A stretch of 64,000 bases of DNA from positions 57,196 to 121,195 of the forward strand of contig CAKRPS010000001.1 in assembly GCA_934385475.1 (NCBI GenBank). The letters run 5' to 3'. Source of the DNA: an uncultured Lachnospiraceae bacterium. Its GTDB lineage: Bacteria; Bacillota; Clostridia; Lachnospirales; Lachnospiraceae. Positions 53,303-63,300 of this stretch are shown piece after piece. How positions within the stretch are numbered: position 1 is the stretch's first letter; the number at the start of each line of letters is the position of its first letter. Below the pieces are notes generated by a model. It did not search any database and was not told the origin of the DNA. It worked only from the letters and a program-made list of their open reading frames with translations. The position numbers and the translations under genes are program-made.

Positions 53303-54595
53303 ATGCGGATTCTTGAAAAAATAAACGACTTTTTGTGGGGAATTCCCTTGATCGTTCTTCTTATGGGCTCCCATCTTTATTTTTCCTGTCATCTGCACTT
53401 CCCACAACGCCGGCTTCTGTATGCTATCCGTCTTTCCCTTGGGAAAGAGGATTCCTCCGTCTCCGGACTCTCTCCGTTCTCCGCCTTGTCGACCACTCTT
53501 GCCGCCACTCTCGGAACCGGCAATATCATCGGTGTGTCCACTGCAATGGCTCTCGGCGGTCCCGGAGCTATCTTCTGGTGCTGGATCACCGGTATCCTTG
53601 GCATGGCTACCGCTTACAGTGAATGTTACCTGAGTGTCCTGCACCGCACCCGTCAAAAAGACGGAACCTTTGTCGGCGGACCTATGTATGTGCTGAAAAA
53701 TGGTGTTCGAAGCCCCTTTCTCGGCGGTATTTACGCTGTCTGCACGCTGATGGCAGCCTTCGGGGTCGGCTGTACGACACAGGCCAACTGTGCGGCACAG
53801 GCCGTAAACAGTGCTTTTCACATTCCGCCTTATTTCACCGGAATCTTTCTCGCCATCCTGACCGGCTGCGTGATCCTCGGCGGTGTCCGTCAGATTGGTA
53901 CACTGTGTGAGCGCATGGTTCCCGCTATCAGTATCGTATATCTGTTTGGCTGCCTTCTTCTGTTGCTGCTCTTTCACCGACAGATTCCTGCCGCCTGCCT
54001 TCTGATCCTGAAGGACGCTTTCGGCATTGCACCGCTTACCGGCGGTGTCGCGGGGGGACTTCTCCAGCATACCATTCGTTACGGCATTGCGAGAGGACTT
54101 TTTACCAACGAGGCCGGTATCGGAACCTCTGCGATCGCTGCCGCAGCCTCTCAGGAACAGCCCCGCCAACAGGCCTATGTATCCATGACGGCTGTCTTCT
54201 GGGACACGGTAGTCATGTGCCTTATCACAGGGATCGTGATCGCCTGCAACATGCTCTACGATCCGGCATCCGTTCAGGGTATCCCCATGACGGATCTGAC
54301 TGCAGCGGCCTTTTCCCATCTTCCCTACTTCGGAAATGCGTTTCTGAGTGTGTCACTTGCTGCCTTTGCCGTCACGACGCTGATCGGCTGGTCATATTTT
54401 GGAGAAAAAGCAACGGAATACCTCGTCGGTGACAAAGGTATTCCGTACTACAAATTCGCTTATGTCATTATGATCTATCTGGGTTCTGTGATTCCCATGA
54501 ACTTCGTCTGGGAATGTACTGACCTGATCAACGGTCTGATGGTATTTCCTAATCTTCTTGCTCTCTTTCTACTGCGGGATCAGATCAAAACCTGA
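53303..54595 (+). CDS. Sodium:alanine symporter (AGCS family)
   Basis: 430 residues from the ATG at 53303 (CGAGG eight bases upstream), which restores the family start MRILEKINDFLWGIPLIVLL; the longer frame has no ribosome site. Ten or more membrane segments. GTGNIIGVSTAMALGGPGA and GGPMYVLKNG are AGCS signatures. It imports alanine, glycine or a related amino acid with Na+. It overlaps the convergent SulP gene by 16 bp. Confidence 0.94.
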   Translation: MRILEKINDFLWGIPLIVLLMGSHLYFSCHLHFPQRRLLYAIRLSLGKEDSSVSGLSPFSALSTTLAATLGTGNIIGVSTAMALGGPGAIFWCWITGILGMATAYSECYLSVLHRTRQKDGTFVGGPMYVLKNGVRSPFLGGIYAVCTLMAAFGVGCTTQANCAAQAVNSAFHIPPYFTGIFLAILTGCVILGGVRQIGTLCERMVPAISIVYLFGCLLLLLLFHRQIPAACLLILKDAFGIAPLTGGVAGGLLQHTIRYGIARGLFTNEAGIGTSAIAAAASQEQPRQQAYVSMTAVFWDTVVMCLITGIVIACNMLYDPASVQGIPMTDLTAAAFSHLPYFGNAFLSVSLAAFAVTTLIGWSYFGEKATEYLVGDKGIPYYKFAYVIMIYLGSVIPMNFVWECTDLINGLMVFPNLLALFLLRDQIKT

Positions 54596-56241
54596 CCGCC
54601 CTGTACAATACTCTTTGCCCTGCTGAGCGCATCGTCGATATGCCCGCAGAAGTTCTCTGCTCCGATCTTTTCATAAAAACCGGATTTGTGCATGATCAGC
54701 ATCGGCTGGTCATTGACATGGGAAAAGACAAGCTGCACGCCCTTTTTACAGCAGTTGGCATACAGTTCCTCCAGTGCATGCATGGCTGTCGCATCAATGG
54801 CATTCACGCTTCGCATTCTCACCACGATACACTTGTCCGTATCCTTGTAGGCGATGTGCATGATCTTGTCTGCCACACCGAAAAACAACGGCCCGCTTAC
54901 TTCATATACCAGTGTGTGCTTCGGCACTTCCCGCAGGGAAAGACTGTCTGCATCGTCCTCATCATCCGCATAACGCCAGCCTTCCACATCTGTCACCTCG
55001 CTCATTCTCTTCATAAAAAGAACTACAGCGATGATCAAACCAACCTCGATGGCTACCACCAGATCAAATACCACCGTGAGGATGAAGGTGCTCATCAACA
55101 CGATGATATCACTCTTTGAAGATGTTTTGCACAGATAAATGACCTTTTTGATACCGCACATATTGTAGGCTACCTGAAACAGGATCGCCGCGATCGTCGG
55201 CATCGGGATCAATGCAGCATACGGCATCAGAAGAACCAGAATCAGAAGCAGTACCACCGAATGTACCATTCCGGCAATCGGTGTACGTCCACCATTCTTG
55301 ATATTGGCAGCGGTTCTGGCTATCGCTCCGGTCGCCGGAATACCTCCGAACAAAGCCGATGCGATATTGCCGCAGCCCTGTGCGATCAGTTCCATATTGG
55401 AACGATGCTTGCTGTTGATCATACTGTCTGCGACAACTGCTGAAAGCAATGACTCAATCGCAGCCAGAAGCGCGATCGTCAGTGCATCATGCCACTCACT
55501 CTGAATCAGCTTCAGGGAAAAAGCCGGCATCTGCGGTGTCGGTATCTTATTGGAAATCTCGTAGAGATCTCCGATGGTGTTGACCTGCATCCCAAGCCCC
55601 TTCACCATCAGAATTCCGGCAAGCACAGCAAAAAGGGATGCCGGGATCTTAGGAAGAAATCTGGCACCCAGGATCAGGATAGCCAGACTGACCACTCCGA
55701 CGAGCACAGCCTGCCAGTTCAAGGTTGCCACATTCTCTATATCCGCACGCAGCTTATCCATTGTATCGATCAACGGCTCCTGCGTAACGATCGTCAATCC
55801 GCAGAAATCCTTGATCTGACCGATCAGAAGCGTAACAGCAATTCCCGCCGTAAATCCGGTTGTGATTGTATAGGGAATAAATTTGATCAGACTTCCTACC
55901 CGGAAAAATCCCATGATAATCAGTAGAATTCCTGCCATGATCGTTGCGACGGCAAGTCCTTCCATTCCCTTATCGGCTACAATGCCTGCCACGATCGTCG
56001 CAAAGGCAGCCGTCGGCCCGGCTATCTGAACCCTGCTTCCTCCCAGAAAGGAAATCAGAAATCCTGCTACGATCGCGGTATAAATACCTCTTTCCGGTGA
56101 AACGCCACTGGCAAGTGCAAGTGCAATCGACAGCGGCAGTGCAATGATAGCGACGATGATACCGGAGATCACGTCCTTAATAAATTGTTCTTTTGTGTAT
56201 GTTTTCATGACTGAAAACAACTTTGGCTTTAGTTTTTCCAT
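54580..56241 (-). CDS. SulP-family anion transporter with STAS domain
   Basis: 553 residues. The SulP signature region ALPLSIALALASGVSPERGIYT is near 35-56 and GPTAAFATIVAGI near 75. About 12 membrane segments are followed by a cytoplasmic STAS domain (LVYEVSGPLFFGVADKI ... NAIDATAMHALEELY). The substrate may be sulfate, bicarbonate or a dicarboxylate. It is 36 bp after mntP, so possibly co-transcribed. Confidence 0.94.
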   Translation of the reverse strand: MEKLKPKLFSVMKTYTKEQFIKDVISGIIVAIIALPLSIALALASGVSPERGIYTAIVAGFLISFLGGSRVQIAGPTAAFATIVAGIVADKGMEGLAVATIMAGILLIIMGFFRVGSLIKFIPYTITTGFTAGIAVTLLIGQIKDFCGLTIVTQEPLIDTMDKLRADIENVATLNWQAVLVGVVSLAILILGARFLPKIPASLFAVLAGILMVKGLGMQVNTIGDLYEISNKIPTPQMPAFSLKLIQSEWHDALTIALLAAIESLLSAVVADSMINSKHRSNMELIAQGCGNIASALFGGIPATGAIARTAANIKNGGRTPIAGMVHSVVLLLILVLLMPYAALIPMPTIAAILFQVAYNMCGIKKVIYLCKTSSKSDIIVLMSTFILTVVFDLVVAIEVGLIIAVVLFMKRMSEVTDVEGWRYADDEDDADSLSLREVPKHTLVYEVSGPLFFGVADKIMHIAYKDTDKCIVVRMRSVNAIDATAMHALEELYANCCKKGVQLVFSHVNDQPMLIMHKSGFYEKIGAENFCGHIDDALSRAKSIVQGGQVLI

Positions 56242-56277
56242 TTCTCCTCCTCGTTTAACCCAAACGAGTCTATCATA

Positions 56278-56835
56278 TTACAGAATCCCCAAGCCGTCCA
56301 GCAAAATTTTCACACCGATCAGGATCAGAATGATTCCACCGGCAATCTGAGCCCTCTTGCTGTATTTGTCTCCGAAAATACTGCCGATCTTCACGCCGAT
56401 CGCCGAACAGATGAAAGTGATCACACCGATAAAAGTAACCGCAGGAACAATCGTCACCTGCAAAAAGGCAAAGGTCACACCGACCGCAAGTGCATCAATG
56501 CTCGTTGCAACAGCCAGCAGAAACATGTTCTTAGGATCCATGCAGGCATCCAGCTTCTCTTCCTCCGAGAAAGCCTCCTTCACCATGTTTCCTCCCAGGA
56601 ACAGCAACAGCACAAAGGCGATCCAGTGCGCATACTTCGTGATCATCTCCGCAAAAAAGCTGCCGAGGAAATATCCCAGAAGTGGCATAAGCGCCTGAAA
56701 GCCGCCAAACCAGGCCCCAGCGATCATCATGTGTTTCATTTTGATTTTTCCAAGGGAAAGCCCCTTACAGATGGACACGGCAAACGCATCCATAGACAGC
56801 CCTATGGCCAACACGAACAATTCCGCAATACTCAT
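56278..56835 (-). CDS. mntP: Manganese efflux pump MntP
   Basis: 185 residues from the ATG at 56835 (AGGAG eight bases upstream); a longer frame begins inside the inverted-repeat element. Six membrane segments in two DUF204 repeats, with DAFAVSICKGL and ATSIDALAVGVTF holding the conserved acidic residues. It exports Mn2+. No yybP-ykoY riboswitch was recognised upstream; the leader region is occupied by the repeat element. Confidence 0.95.
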   Translation of the reverse strand: MSIAELFVLAIGLSMDAFAVSICKGLSLGKIKMKHMMIAGAWFGGFQALMPLLGYFLGSFFAEMITKYAHWIAFVLLLFLGGNMVKEAFSEEEKLDACMDPKNMFLLAVATSIDALAVGVTFAFLQVTIVPAVTFIGVITFICSAIGVKIGSIFGDKYSKRAQIAGGIILILIGVKILLDGLGIL

Positions 56836-56888
56836 TTTCTCTTCTCCTAATAATTTTTGTTGGCGTTCCACTGCACACAAGCAATTTC

Positions 56889-57169
56889 CTATTACGATTC
56901 GGGTGTCAAAAGCCATTATTTCATTTAACATTTGGCAAATTGCACAATAATGTTTTCCGTATACGAGCAAGGTAATCGGCATACCAACGCAAACACGTTG
57001 ATTTTCTTGTTTTGCTGCACACGCTATGCTCGCAAAACTGCAAAAATCTGCCTATCGTTTGCTTATGGATATGCCATTCCCATTGCCCGAATTTCTGAAA
57101 AAATTGCTATTTGTGCAATTTGCCAGCTTCAAAATAAAGCAATGGCTTTTGACACCCGAGTCCTATTAC
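56889..57169. mobile_element. MITE-like element with ~60-bp imperfect terminal inverted repeats
   Basis: The left arm contains GGGTGTCAAAAGCCATT (56901-56917) and TGGCAAATTGCACAA (56933-56947). Exact reverse complements occur at 57141-57157 and 57111-57125. About 160 bp of non-coding, AT-rich sequence lies between. The symmetric layout, about 280 bp in all, and absence of an open frame suggest a non-autonomous element. Target duplications were not clear. Arm-derived short frames (..AMAFDTRV..) are spurious. Confidence 0.75.
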
Positions 57170-57171
57170 AC

Positions 57172-57212
57172 AAAAAAACTCACAGACAGCTCCCTCAAGC
57201 TGTCCATGAGTC
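57172..57212 (-). terminator. Terminator after the MATE gene
   Basis: ACTCATGGACAGCT/AGCTGTCTGTGAGT with a six-base loop and a T7 run on the minus strand. The 130 bp between it and the MATE stop (57213-57343) hold nothing recognised. Confidence 0.8.
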
Positions 57213-57343
57213 TCATCATTTCAAGTAATACCGGGTGTCTCCACCATTATGTCGATAATACTGTGTGAAGACCTCCACACCGATTACTCCCTCAACGAAC
57301 TTCTACATGGTATCATGTAAAAATCCATATTGCAAGACCTTTT

Positions 57344-58693
57344 TTATAAAATCTGCATCCATTTCCTGCTCCGGAATAGAATAAGGCTGATTCCCAGGCG
57401 GACACACTCCTCTAATGACAGAATGAAATATACCGAAGTGATCGGCAGTTTCCAGACAAAAGCAGAGAGCAGGCCAAGTGGACCCCCGAAAAGCCATGTT
57501 CCGATCAGATCGATCACCATGACATAGTTTGTCTTGCCTCCGCTGCGGATAATTCCCCCTCCCAATATCATATTCTGAACTTTGACAGGTGCCATAATGG
57601 CAAATACGATAAGGAGCTGTGCAGTCAGGGTCCGCACCTCCCCGCTGACATTGAATATCCCTGTATAAAAGCTTCTCAGCAGGATCATGACCACCGACAG
57701 CACCAATGAACCAGCCAGACCATATCCCATAAGCTTCTTTGCCTCACCGTAAGCCGCATCATGCTCTCCAGCCCCGAGCCGTCTTCCCGTAAGGATGCCA
57801 GCTGCCTGCGACACGCCTCCCATCACACCCATGAAAAGCATGACCATCGGGCTGATCAGTGTCATCGCTGCACATGACCCTGTTCCAAGACGGCCATAGA
57901 TCATGGCATATACATTTTCTCCCAGACTCCAGAAAAATTCATTGACCAGGATCGGCGCCAGAATGGTACCGTACTGCCTCCACTTTTCCCCCGTCATTGC
58001 CAGAGAAAATGGAACGTTCCACGCTTCTTTTCTCTTGATCCTGCGATACAGCACCAACAGAATCACTGCTTCCATGATCTGCGCGATCACCGTGGCAAGA
58101 GCTGCACCACGAATTCCCATCCTGGAGAAACCTCCTTTTCCGAAAATCAGCAGATAACTGAGCACAGTATCCACGACCGCATCAAGCAGCGTTGCATAAA
58201 GCGGTATCGACGCCTGTTTCTTGCAGCGAAGCAAAGTCGCATAAAGCATACTGAACACTCTCGGCAGATACCCAAGGGCTACCACTGTCAGATAGATCGT
58301 AGCTGCCTCGCAGGTATCACTGTCTTTGGTGTAAATGCCCATGATCTGCCTGCCCGCAGCCATGCTCACTCCCAGAAAAACCAGCGCCAGTATCATTCCA
58401 ATACATAAATTCAGATAAAAACACCTTCCCGCCTCTTTCTCGTCCCCTTTGCCGATATACTGTGCCAGACAGATTCCTGCCACAGCGGCGATTGCCGACA
58501 ACAGTACCGAGTACAGAGAGGAAAATTTTCCTGCAAGACCAATTCCTGCAATGCTGACCTCGCCAAGCTGTCCCACCAGGATCTGATCCACCATGCTGAA
58601 TGAGGACTGTAAAAGCCCCTGCAGTGCTACCGGCACTGCTATTTTGATCGCTTCGTTGCGAAATTCTTTCCGTTGTATCTTCGTTTCCTTCAT
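57344..58693 (-). CDS. MATE-family efflux transporter
   Basis: 449 residues, 12 predicted membrane segments in two halves. SMVDQILVGQLGEVSIAGIGLAGK near 33-56 is the MATE start pattern. It exports cationic drugs or metabolites using Na+ or H+. It is downstream of a LacI-family gene on the same strand, with two GCGC-centred palindromes in the gap between them. Confidence 0.92.
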   Translation of the reverse strand: MKETKIQRKEFRNEAIKIAVPVALQGLLQSSFSMVDQILVGQLGEVSIAGIGLAGKFSSLYSVLLSAIAAVAGICLAQYIGKGDEKEAGRCFYLNLCIGMILALVFLGVSMAAGRQIMGIYTKDSDTCEAATIYLTVVALGYLPRVFSMLYATLLRCKKQASIPLYATLLDAVVDTVLSYLLIFGKGGFSRMGIRGAALATVIAQIMEAVILLVLYRRIKRKEAWNVPFSLAMTGEKWRQYGTILAPILVNEFFWSLGENVYAMIYGRLGTGSCAAMTLISPMVMLFMGVMGGVSQAAGILTGRRLGAGEHDAAYGEAKKLMGYGLAGSLVLSVVMILLRSFYTGIFNVSGEVRTLTAQLLIVFAIMAPVKVQNMILGGGIIRSGGKTNYVMVIDLIGTWLFGGPLGLLSAFVWKLPITSVYFILSLEECVRLGISLILFRSRKWMQIL

Positions 58694-58728
58694 ATAAGAT
58701 TCCCTCTTCTTTTCCTTTTTCTTCCCTT

Positions 58729-58799
58729 AATAAGCGCTTATGAGGTTACTTATATTATAAAAAGGAATCCTGTATTTTACAAAGGTTAAGCGCATAACC
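58729..58799. promoter_or_regulatory. Two LacI-type operators before the MATE gene
   Basis: ATAAGCGCTTAT (58730-58741, perfect) and GGTTAAGCGCATAACC (58784-58799, near-perfect) share the AAGCGC core and lie 55 bp apart. They are probable sites for the LacI protein encoded immediately upstream. Confidence 0.65.
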
Positions 58800-58823
58800 C
58801 ATCACAAAAATAAAGAGCATATT

Positions 58824-59822
58824 TTAGTCAATATGCCCTGTACTGTTCCTTATGATCAGTTCAACCGGCAGTGTATGTACCAGTTCTGTCGGTTCCTGTC
58901 TTTGCAGCTTCCCAAGAAGCTCTATCGCCAGCTGTGCGCGCTTTGCATGATCCTGTCTGATGGTTGTCAACGTCGGCTGGATCTGCCTTGACAGCATGCT
59001 GTCATCAAAGCCTCCCACGGAAATCTGCTCCGGTATGGCGACCTTCTCTCCCATCAAAAACTGCATTACGTCCACCGCATAATAATCTGACACTGCAAAG
59101 ATCGCGGTAAACTGTAGAATATAATCTCTGTGCTGTCTGTAAAACTCCTGTCTCTCTTCCAATTTCATGGGAACCACCAGAAGCTCTGCCTCCGGCAGCA
59201 CGCTCTGAAATCCCAGAAACCGTTGATGATCCATGCTGATATTGTTGTCGGCAATACAGAGTACCCTGTGATGTCCAAGCTCTTTCAAATGCATTCCCAT
59301 CTGCCGCCCGCCATCGTAATGGTCGATCACCAGATTTACCAGCCCTTTTCCATTCTCCAGATAACTGTCATAGATCACAAAGGGAATCCTCATATGATCG
59401 CGCAGATTCTGATAGTCCTGTTCACAGAATCCGATCAGGATCAGGCCCGCCATATTCCACATGGATGCAAATTTCGTAATCTCTCCCCATTCGTCCGTGA
59501 CCCTGACCATCATAAAATAGCCACTCCGGTCAAGCTCCTTTGTCAGGGCATTCAGGGAAGCCGCCACAAATCCATCCTCCAGCACATGCCCTTCATACTT
59601 TTCCGAATTGTTCACAATGACACCGATAATTCTCGAGTCATTCTGTGCCAGAAGAATTCCCGCCATACTGGGGATGTACTGCCTCTTTTCCAGAAGCTCC
59701 TGCACACGTTTCACGGTCTCATCGGATATTTTCCGGGTCTTTCCGTGGATCACATTGGACACTGTCGCCGTACTCAGCCCCAGTTCCTCCGCAATGTCAA
59801 CAATCCTTACTCTCTCCTCCAT
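58824..59822 (-). CDS. LacI-family transcriptional regulator (MATE-linked)
   Basis: 332 residues. HTH VRIVDIAEELGLSTATVSNVIHG at the N-terminus with a LacI hinge, then a sugar-binding-like effector domain (IGVIVNNSEKYEGH...). AAGGAGG lies 12 bases before the ATG. It precedes the MATE transporter and two GCGC palindromes, so it likely regulates export rather than sugar catabolism; the effector is unknown. Confidence 0.9.
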   Translation of the reverse strand: MEERVRIVDIAEELGLSTATVSNVIHGKTRKISDETVKRVQELLEKRQYIPSMAGILLAQNDSRIIGVIVNNSEKYEGHVLEDGFVAASLNALTKELDRSGYFMMVRVTDEWGEITKFASMWNMAGLILIGFCEQDYQNLRDHMRIPFVIYDSYLENGKGLVNLVIDHYDGGRQMGMHLKELGHHRVLCIADNNISMDHQRFLGFQSVLPEAELLVVPMKLEERQEFYRQHRDYILQFTAIFAVSDYYAVDVMQFLMGEKVAIPEQISVGGFDDSMLSRQIQPTLTTIRQDHAKRAQLAIELLGKLQRQEPTELVHTLPVELIIRNSTGHID

Positions 59823-60090
59823 AGGAAGCTTTCCTCCTTCTTATGCGTACTGTGTCTCCCATGCAATTCTCCTGACGGCCTCCCGGCACCTGCTTCCTGA
59901 GTATGGCCGCACCGTAAAATCAAAGATATGGCAGCGTATGGCAACCCTTCCGAAATACTGGTCATCGGTGATCCAGATAATGCGGCTGTCCGGATGCCTA
60001 TTATCATTTTATGCAGACAACGCCCAAAAAACAATAGTCTCAACGCGGCATATGATATTCCCTTGTCTTATGGATCCATTCTCGCCATAA

Positions 60091-60144
60091 AGAAAAACAC
60101 ATGACCACTTCCAAAGCATTTCTGCCCTTTCCATAGTCATGTGT
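60091..60144 (-). terminator. Terminator of the surface-protein gene
   Basis: On the minus strand ACACATGAC/GTCATGTGT with a 30-base loop, followed by TTTTTCTTT, about 165 bp after the stop. The rest of 59823-60307 holds no credible gene on either strand. Confidence 0.65.
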
Positions 60145-60307
60145 CTCTCACATGCATTACTATATCCCGCGGCGGCCCCTGACCGTCGTATTACCATATC
60201 CGACAGCTCAAACCGATCCGTCCCTGTACGGCACTAGTATCTTTTGCTTTGCGGTCATCATTTCTGCCTGCATTATAGTCTGTGCCCTGCACGCCGCTTA
60301 CTGCCGC

Positions 60308-63300
60308 CTACTGCTGTCTCCTGCGTTTCTGCAGTACGACTGCTCCTGCAACCGCTGCCACTGCAAGGATCACCACGATCAGGATGATCCAGCCGGCCGC
60401 TGTGTTCGTATCTTCTTTTGCAGGCTCTACCGTTCCTGCATTGTCTGCATCCGGGGTCTTGTCGGTGTCAGCTACTTCTACCGCATCCCCTGCATCTGCC
60501 TGGTCCATCGGTTCGGTATCGATCACGATGGTGTAGTCTGATGCATGGGTGAAGGTCAGCTCTGCATTGCCGTCTTCCCCGATCTGTCCGGCACAGATGA
60601 ACTCGAGTTCCCCGCTTTCCGGGTTGTAGTAGAACAGGTTTGCGTACAGTCCTGCGTTCTTCACGTCCATGTTGATGGAAAGTACCGCGCTGAAACCAAA
60701 CTCTCCGTCATAGGCAAGGGTCAGGTTCATGGCGTAGCGTTCACCTGTCACGTTGTTGATGACATCGACCGGGATATCTTTTCCTGCCTGTTCCCCGCAG
60801 GTCACACCAAAATCAATATCTCCGGTAGCTTTTTTCGTAAAGCTCTTTCCGTTGATGCTCCAGGTGATGCCGTTGCCCATATCCAGCACCAAGGTGATGT
60901 CTTTGCCGCTTATCTGGCTGAGGATATCTCCCGGTACCGTGGTTGTTCCGTTCATGTCTACGCTCACGGTCTCACCTTCTTTGGCTGCTGTCACTTCGTC
61001 ATGGATGACTTCCCAGCCTTCCCTGCCGTTCTCTCCCTTGATAAAGGGCTCTGCGGTTTCATTCGTCTGTTTTCCACCATCCGTGGGGTTCGTTCTGTTC
61101 TGCTGTGTATTGCCGGATCTGGTCTCCCCTGCCGGTTGTGGTGCCGGTGTCTGCGGTTTCTGGCTCACCGGTGTAGCCGCGCCCTGTCCGCCTGTAGCGC
61201 CATTACTGTTTCCGTTATCACTACCGCCGTCACTTCCACCGGATGTATTCTGGCTGCCTGCTCCGGTATTGTCACCGGTCGATTCCGGCTGCGGTGCAGA
61301 ACCGCCGTTGCCGCTGTTTCCTCCGGTGCTGCCGCCGGAAAGCTTCGGTATCGTCACCTCGGCATGATAACCGCAGTCCGTACACTCGCTTACTCGCAGT
61401 CCTGTCTGGGAGGTGGTTGCCGCCCTTACGACCGTTTCTGTCAAGGCAGTATGGTTTGCCGGATCCTTTGCTGTCAGATACCCTGGATTTATATCCTGCT
61501 TACAATCCAGGCAATAGACTTTCCCGCTGTTTCCTTTACTGCTACAGGTTGCCTTGACTACATTCTGTACTTCCGTTCTGGCATGCTCACAGCTAGAACG
61601 TATAATACTGATAGAAACGCGGGTCTTTTCATAATTGTTCTTATCTGCCCCAGTATACTCCGCATGTAACTCCTCTGTCGGCTGTCCTTCTACCAATGCT
61701 TTCTCTGCATCTGTCTCATCCCATACCCAGTCCTGCGGCAGCTCCACGTTGCCAACCTTTTCGCAGGAACGGGCTGCATAAATAATTCCTTTAATTCCAG
61801 CCGGGTTCCGTGGTGGATATCCTGCCTTGTTTACCGTTACCGCCACACTGCCTGTCACGATCTCGTAGGACGTGGTATCATTTGGCGTAAAGATATATTC
61901 ATAGGTCTTTCCATTGCTCTCCACATGGGAAAGCTTTGTGGAAGGTGTCTTCCAGGTAAAGGTACCAAATATAGAGGTCTTTGCAAAATGATCGCCTCCT
62001 GCACTTCCCATACCGTTTCCATACTCTGCCGTGCCGTTCAATACCTGATTATACAGGTAGTCACCATGTGTGTAAGTGCCTGGTTTCACGTCACTGATGT
62101 ACGGTTTTGCTTTCTTTACCGTGATCGTTACATTTGCTTTGATATCTGTGCAGTCATAATTCTTAGCTGGCATTGAATCCGGTTCAAAATAGATCGCATA
62201 GGTCCTGGTTCCAACCTGTGGAGTTTTCTGTAAAACATCAGGATCTGCAAACTTCCATGTTCCCTCGACCGGACTGCCATCTACCCCTGTCACAACACCC
62301 TGTGTCTTTGCCTTATCATTCAACAGATCTTCCGAATATTGTATATATGGATGATAAACCATTTCCTCCGTCACAGATACCTTTGTAAGCTTCGCCTTTG
62401 CCTTCTTTACCGTAACCGTCACACAATCGGTGTACGGTGCATACTGGTCATCTGACGGTGTAAAGGTCCACTCTTCCTGATGCTGTCCTGCAGGCAGTTT
62501 TTTGTCCGGTATATTAAAAGCAATTTTCCCGGGCACTGTCTTTCCGGTCGCCTTATCAACGAAGATAACGCTGTTAAACTGCAGGCTGGAAAGCGCCTCT
62601 CCGTAGGTTAAGGTGTCCGTCTTCAGGCTTACGCTGCCCTTCGGTTCTATCGGCATCTGGTCTATCAGTTTTATTACGACCAGGATTCCCTGATTGGTAT
62701 TTATCTCATAGTTCGCAGTCGATACGGGCACCGTTATCGTTGCCTCATCGCCTACTGCACCACCCGCCTTAATCGCGTAAGAGAGCTTGCCATCCTGAGA
62801 AAGCGTTGGCGTTCCTTCAAGGATGCTTTTACTGTCCGACGTCTTGACTACGCCATAGGTTACTCCACCGCAATCCTTTGGCAGAAGCGCTGCCAGGTCG
62901 ATGCTGTCCGAGCCGCCCCTGAGGAACAGAAAATCTCTGTAAATGTTTGGTGGATTCGAATAAGCCTTCGCAATATTGACTTCTACGGTCAGTGGATCTG
63001 CCTCTGTATAATTCGTGGATTCGGGAAGCGAAATCGTAATCGTCGCGCTTCCTGCCCCTTTAATCGTCACAATACCGTCTGCTGAAATCGACAGAAGCTT
63101 ATTTGCAATCTCCGCCACATCGGTTATCGGATCACCGTTTGCTTTCTTTGCATCAGTTATTGTATATTGAAGTGCAGATTCTTTATGGCCTGCCTCCACA
63201 CCAAGATTGAAGGTTGCATAATCACCGTCATACTCATATCTGACATCCTGTGTCTTTTTAAATTCCGTCAATGTCTTAATCGTACCCGTTGCCTTTGTGA

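Noticed and set aside
53264..54319. 351-codon antisense frame opposite the AGCS transporter
   Set aside because: It is a long overlap without start signals or recognisable domains, while the sense frame is a clear AGCS protein.
56836..56888. Mn riboswitch upstream of mntP
   Set aside because: No yybP-ykoY conserved loops could be recognised in the short leader left by the repeat element.
56932..57228. 98-codon plus-strand frame in the inverted-repeat element
   Set aside because: It spans both arms of the repeat, so the sequence reflects the element rather than a protein.
59823..60307. Possible small gene between LacI and the surface protein
   Set aside because: Frames of 60-160 codons lack ribosome sites and motifs; only a terminator was supported.
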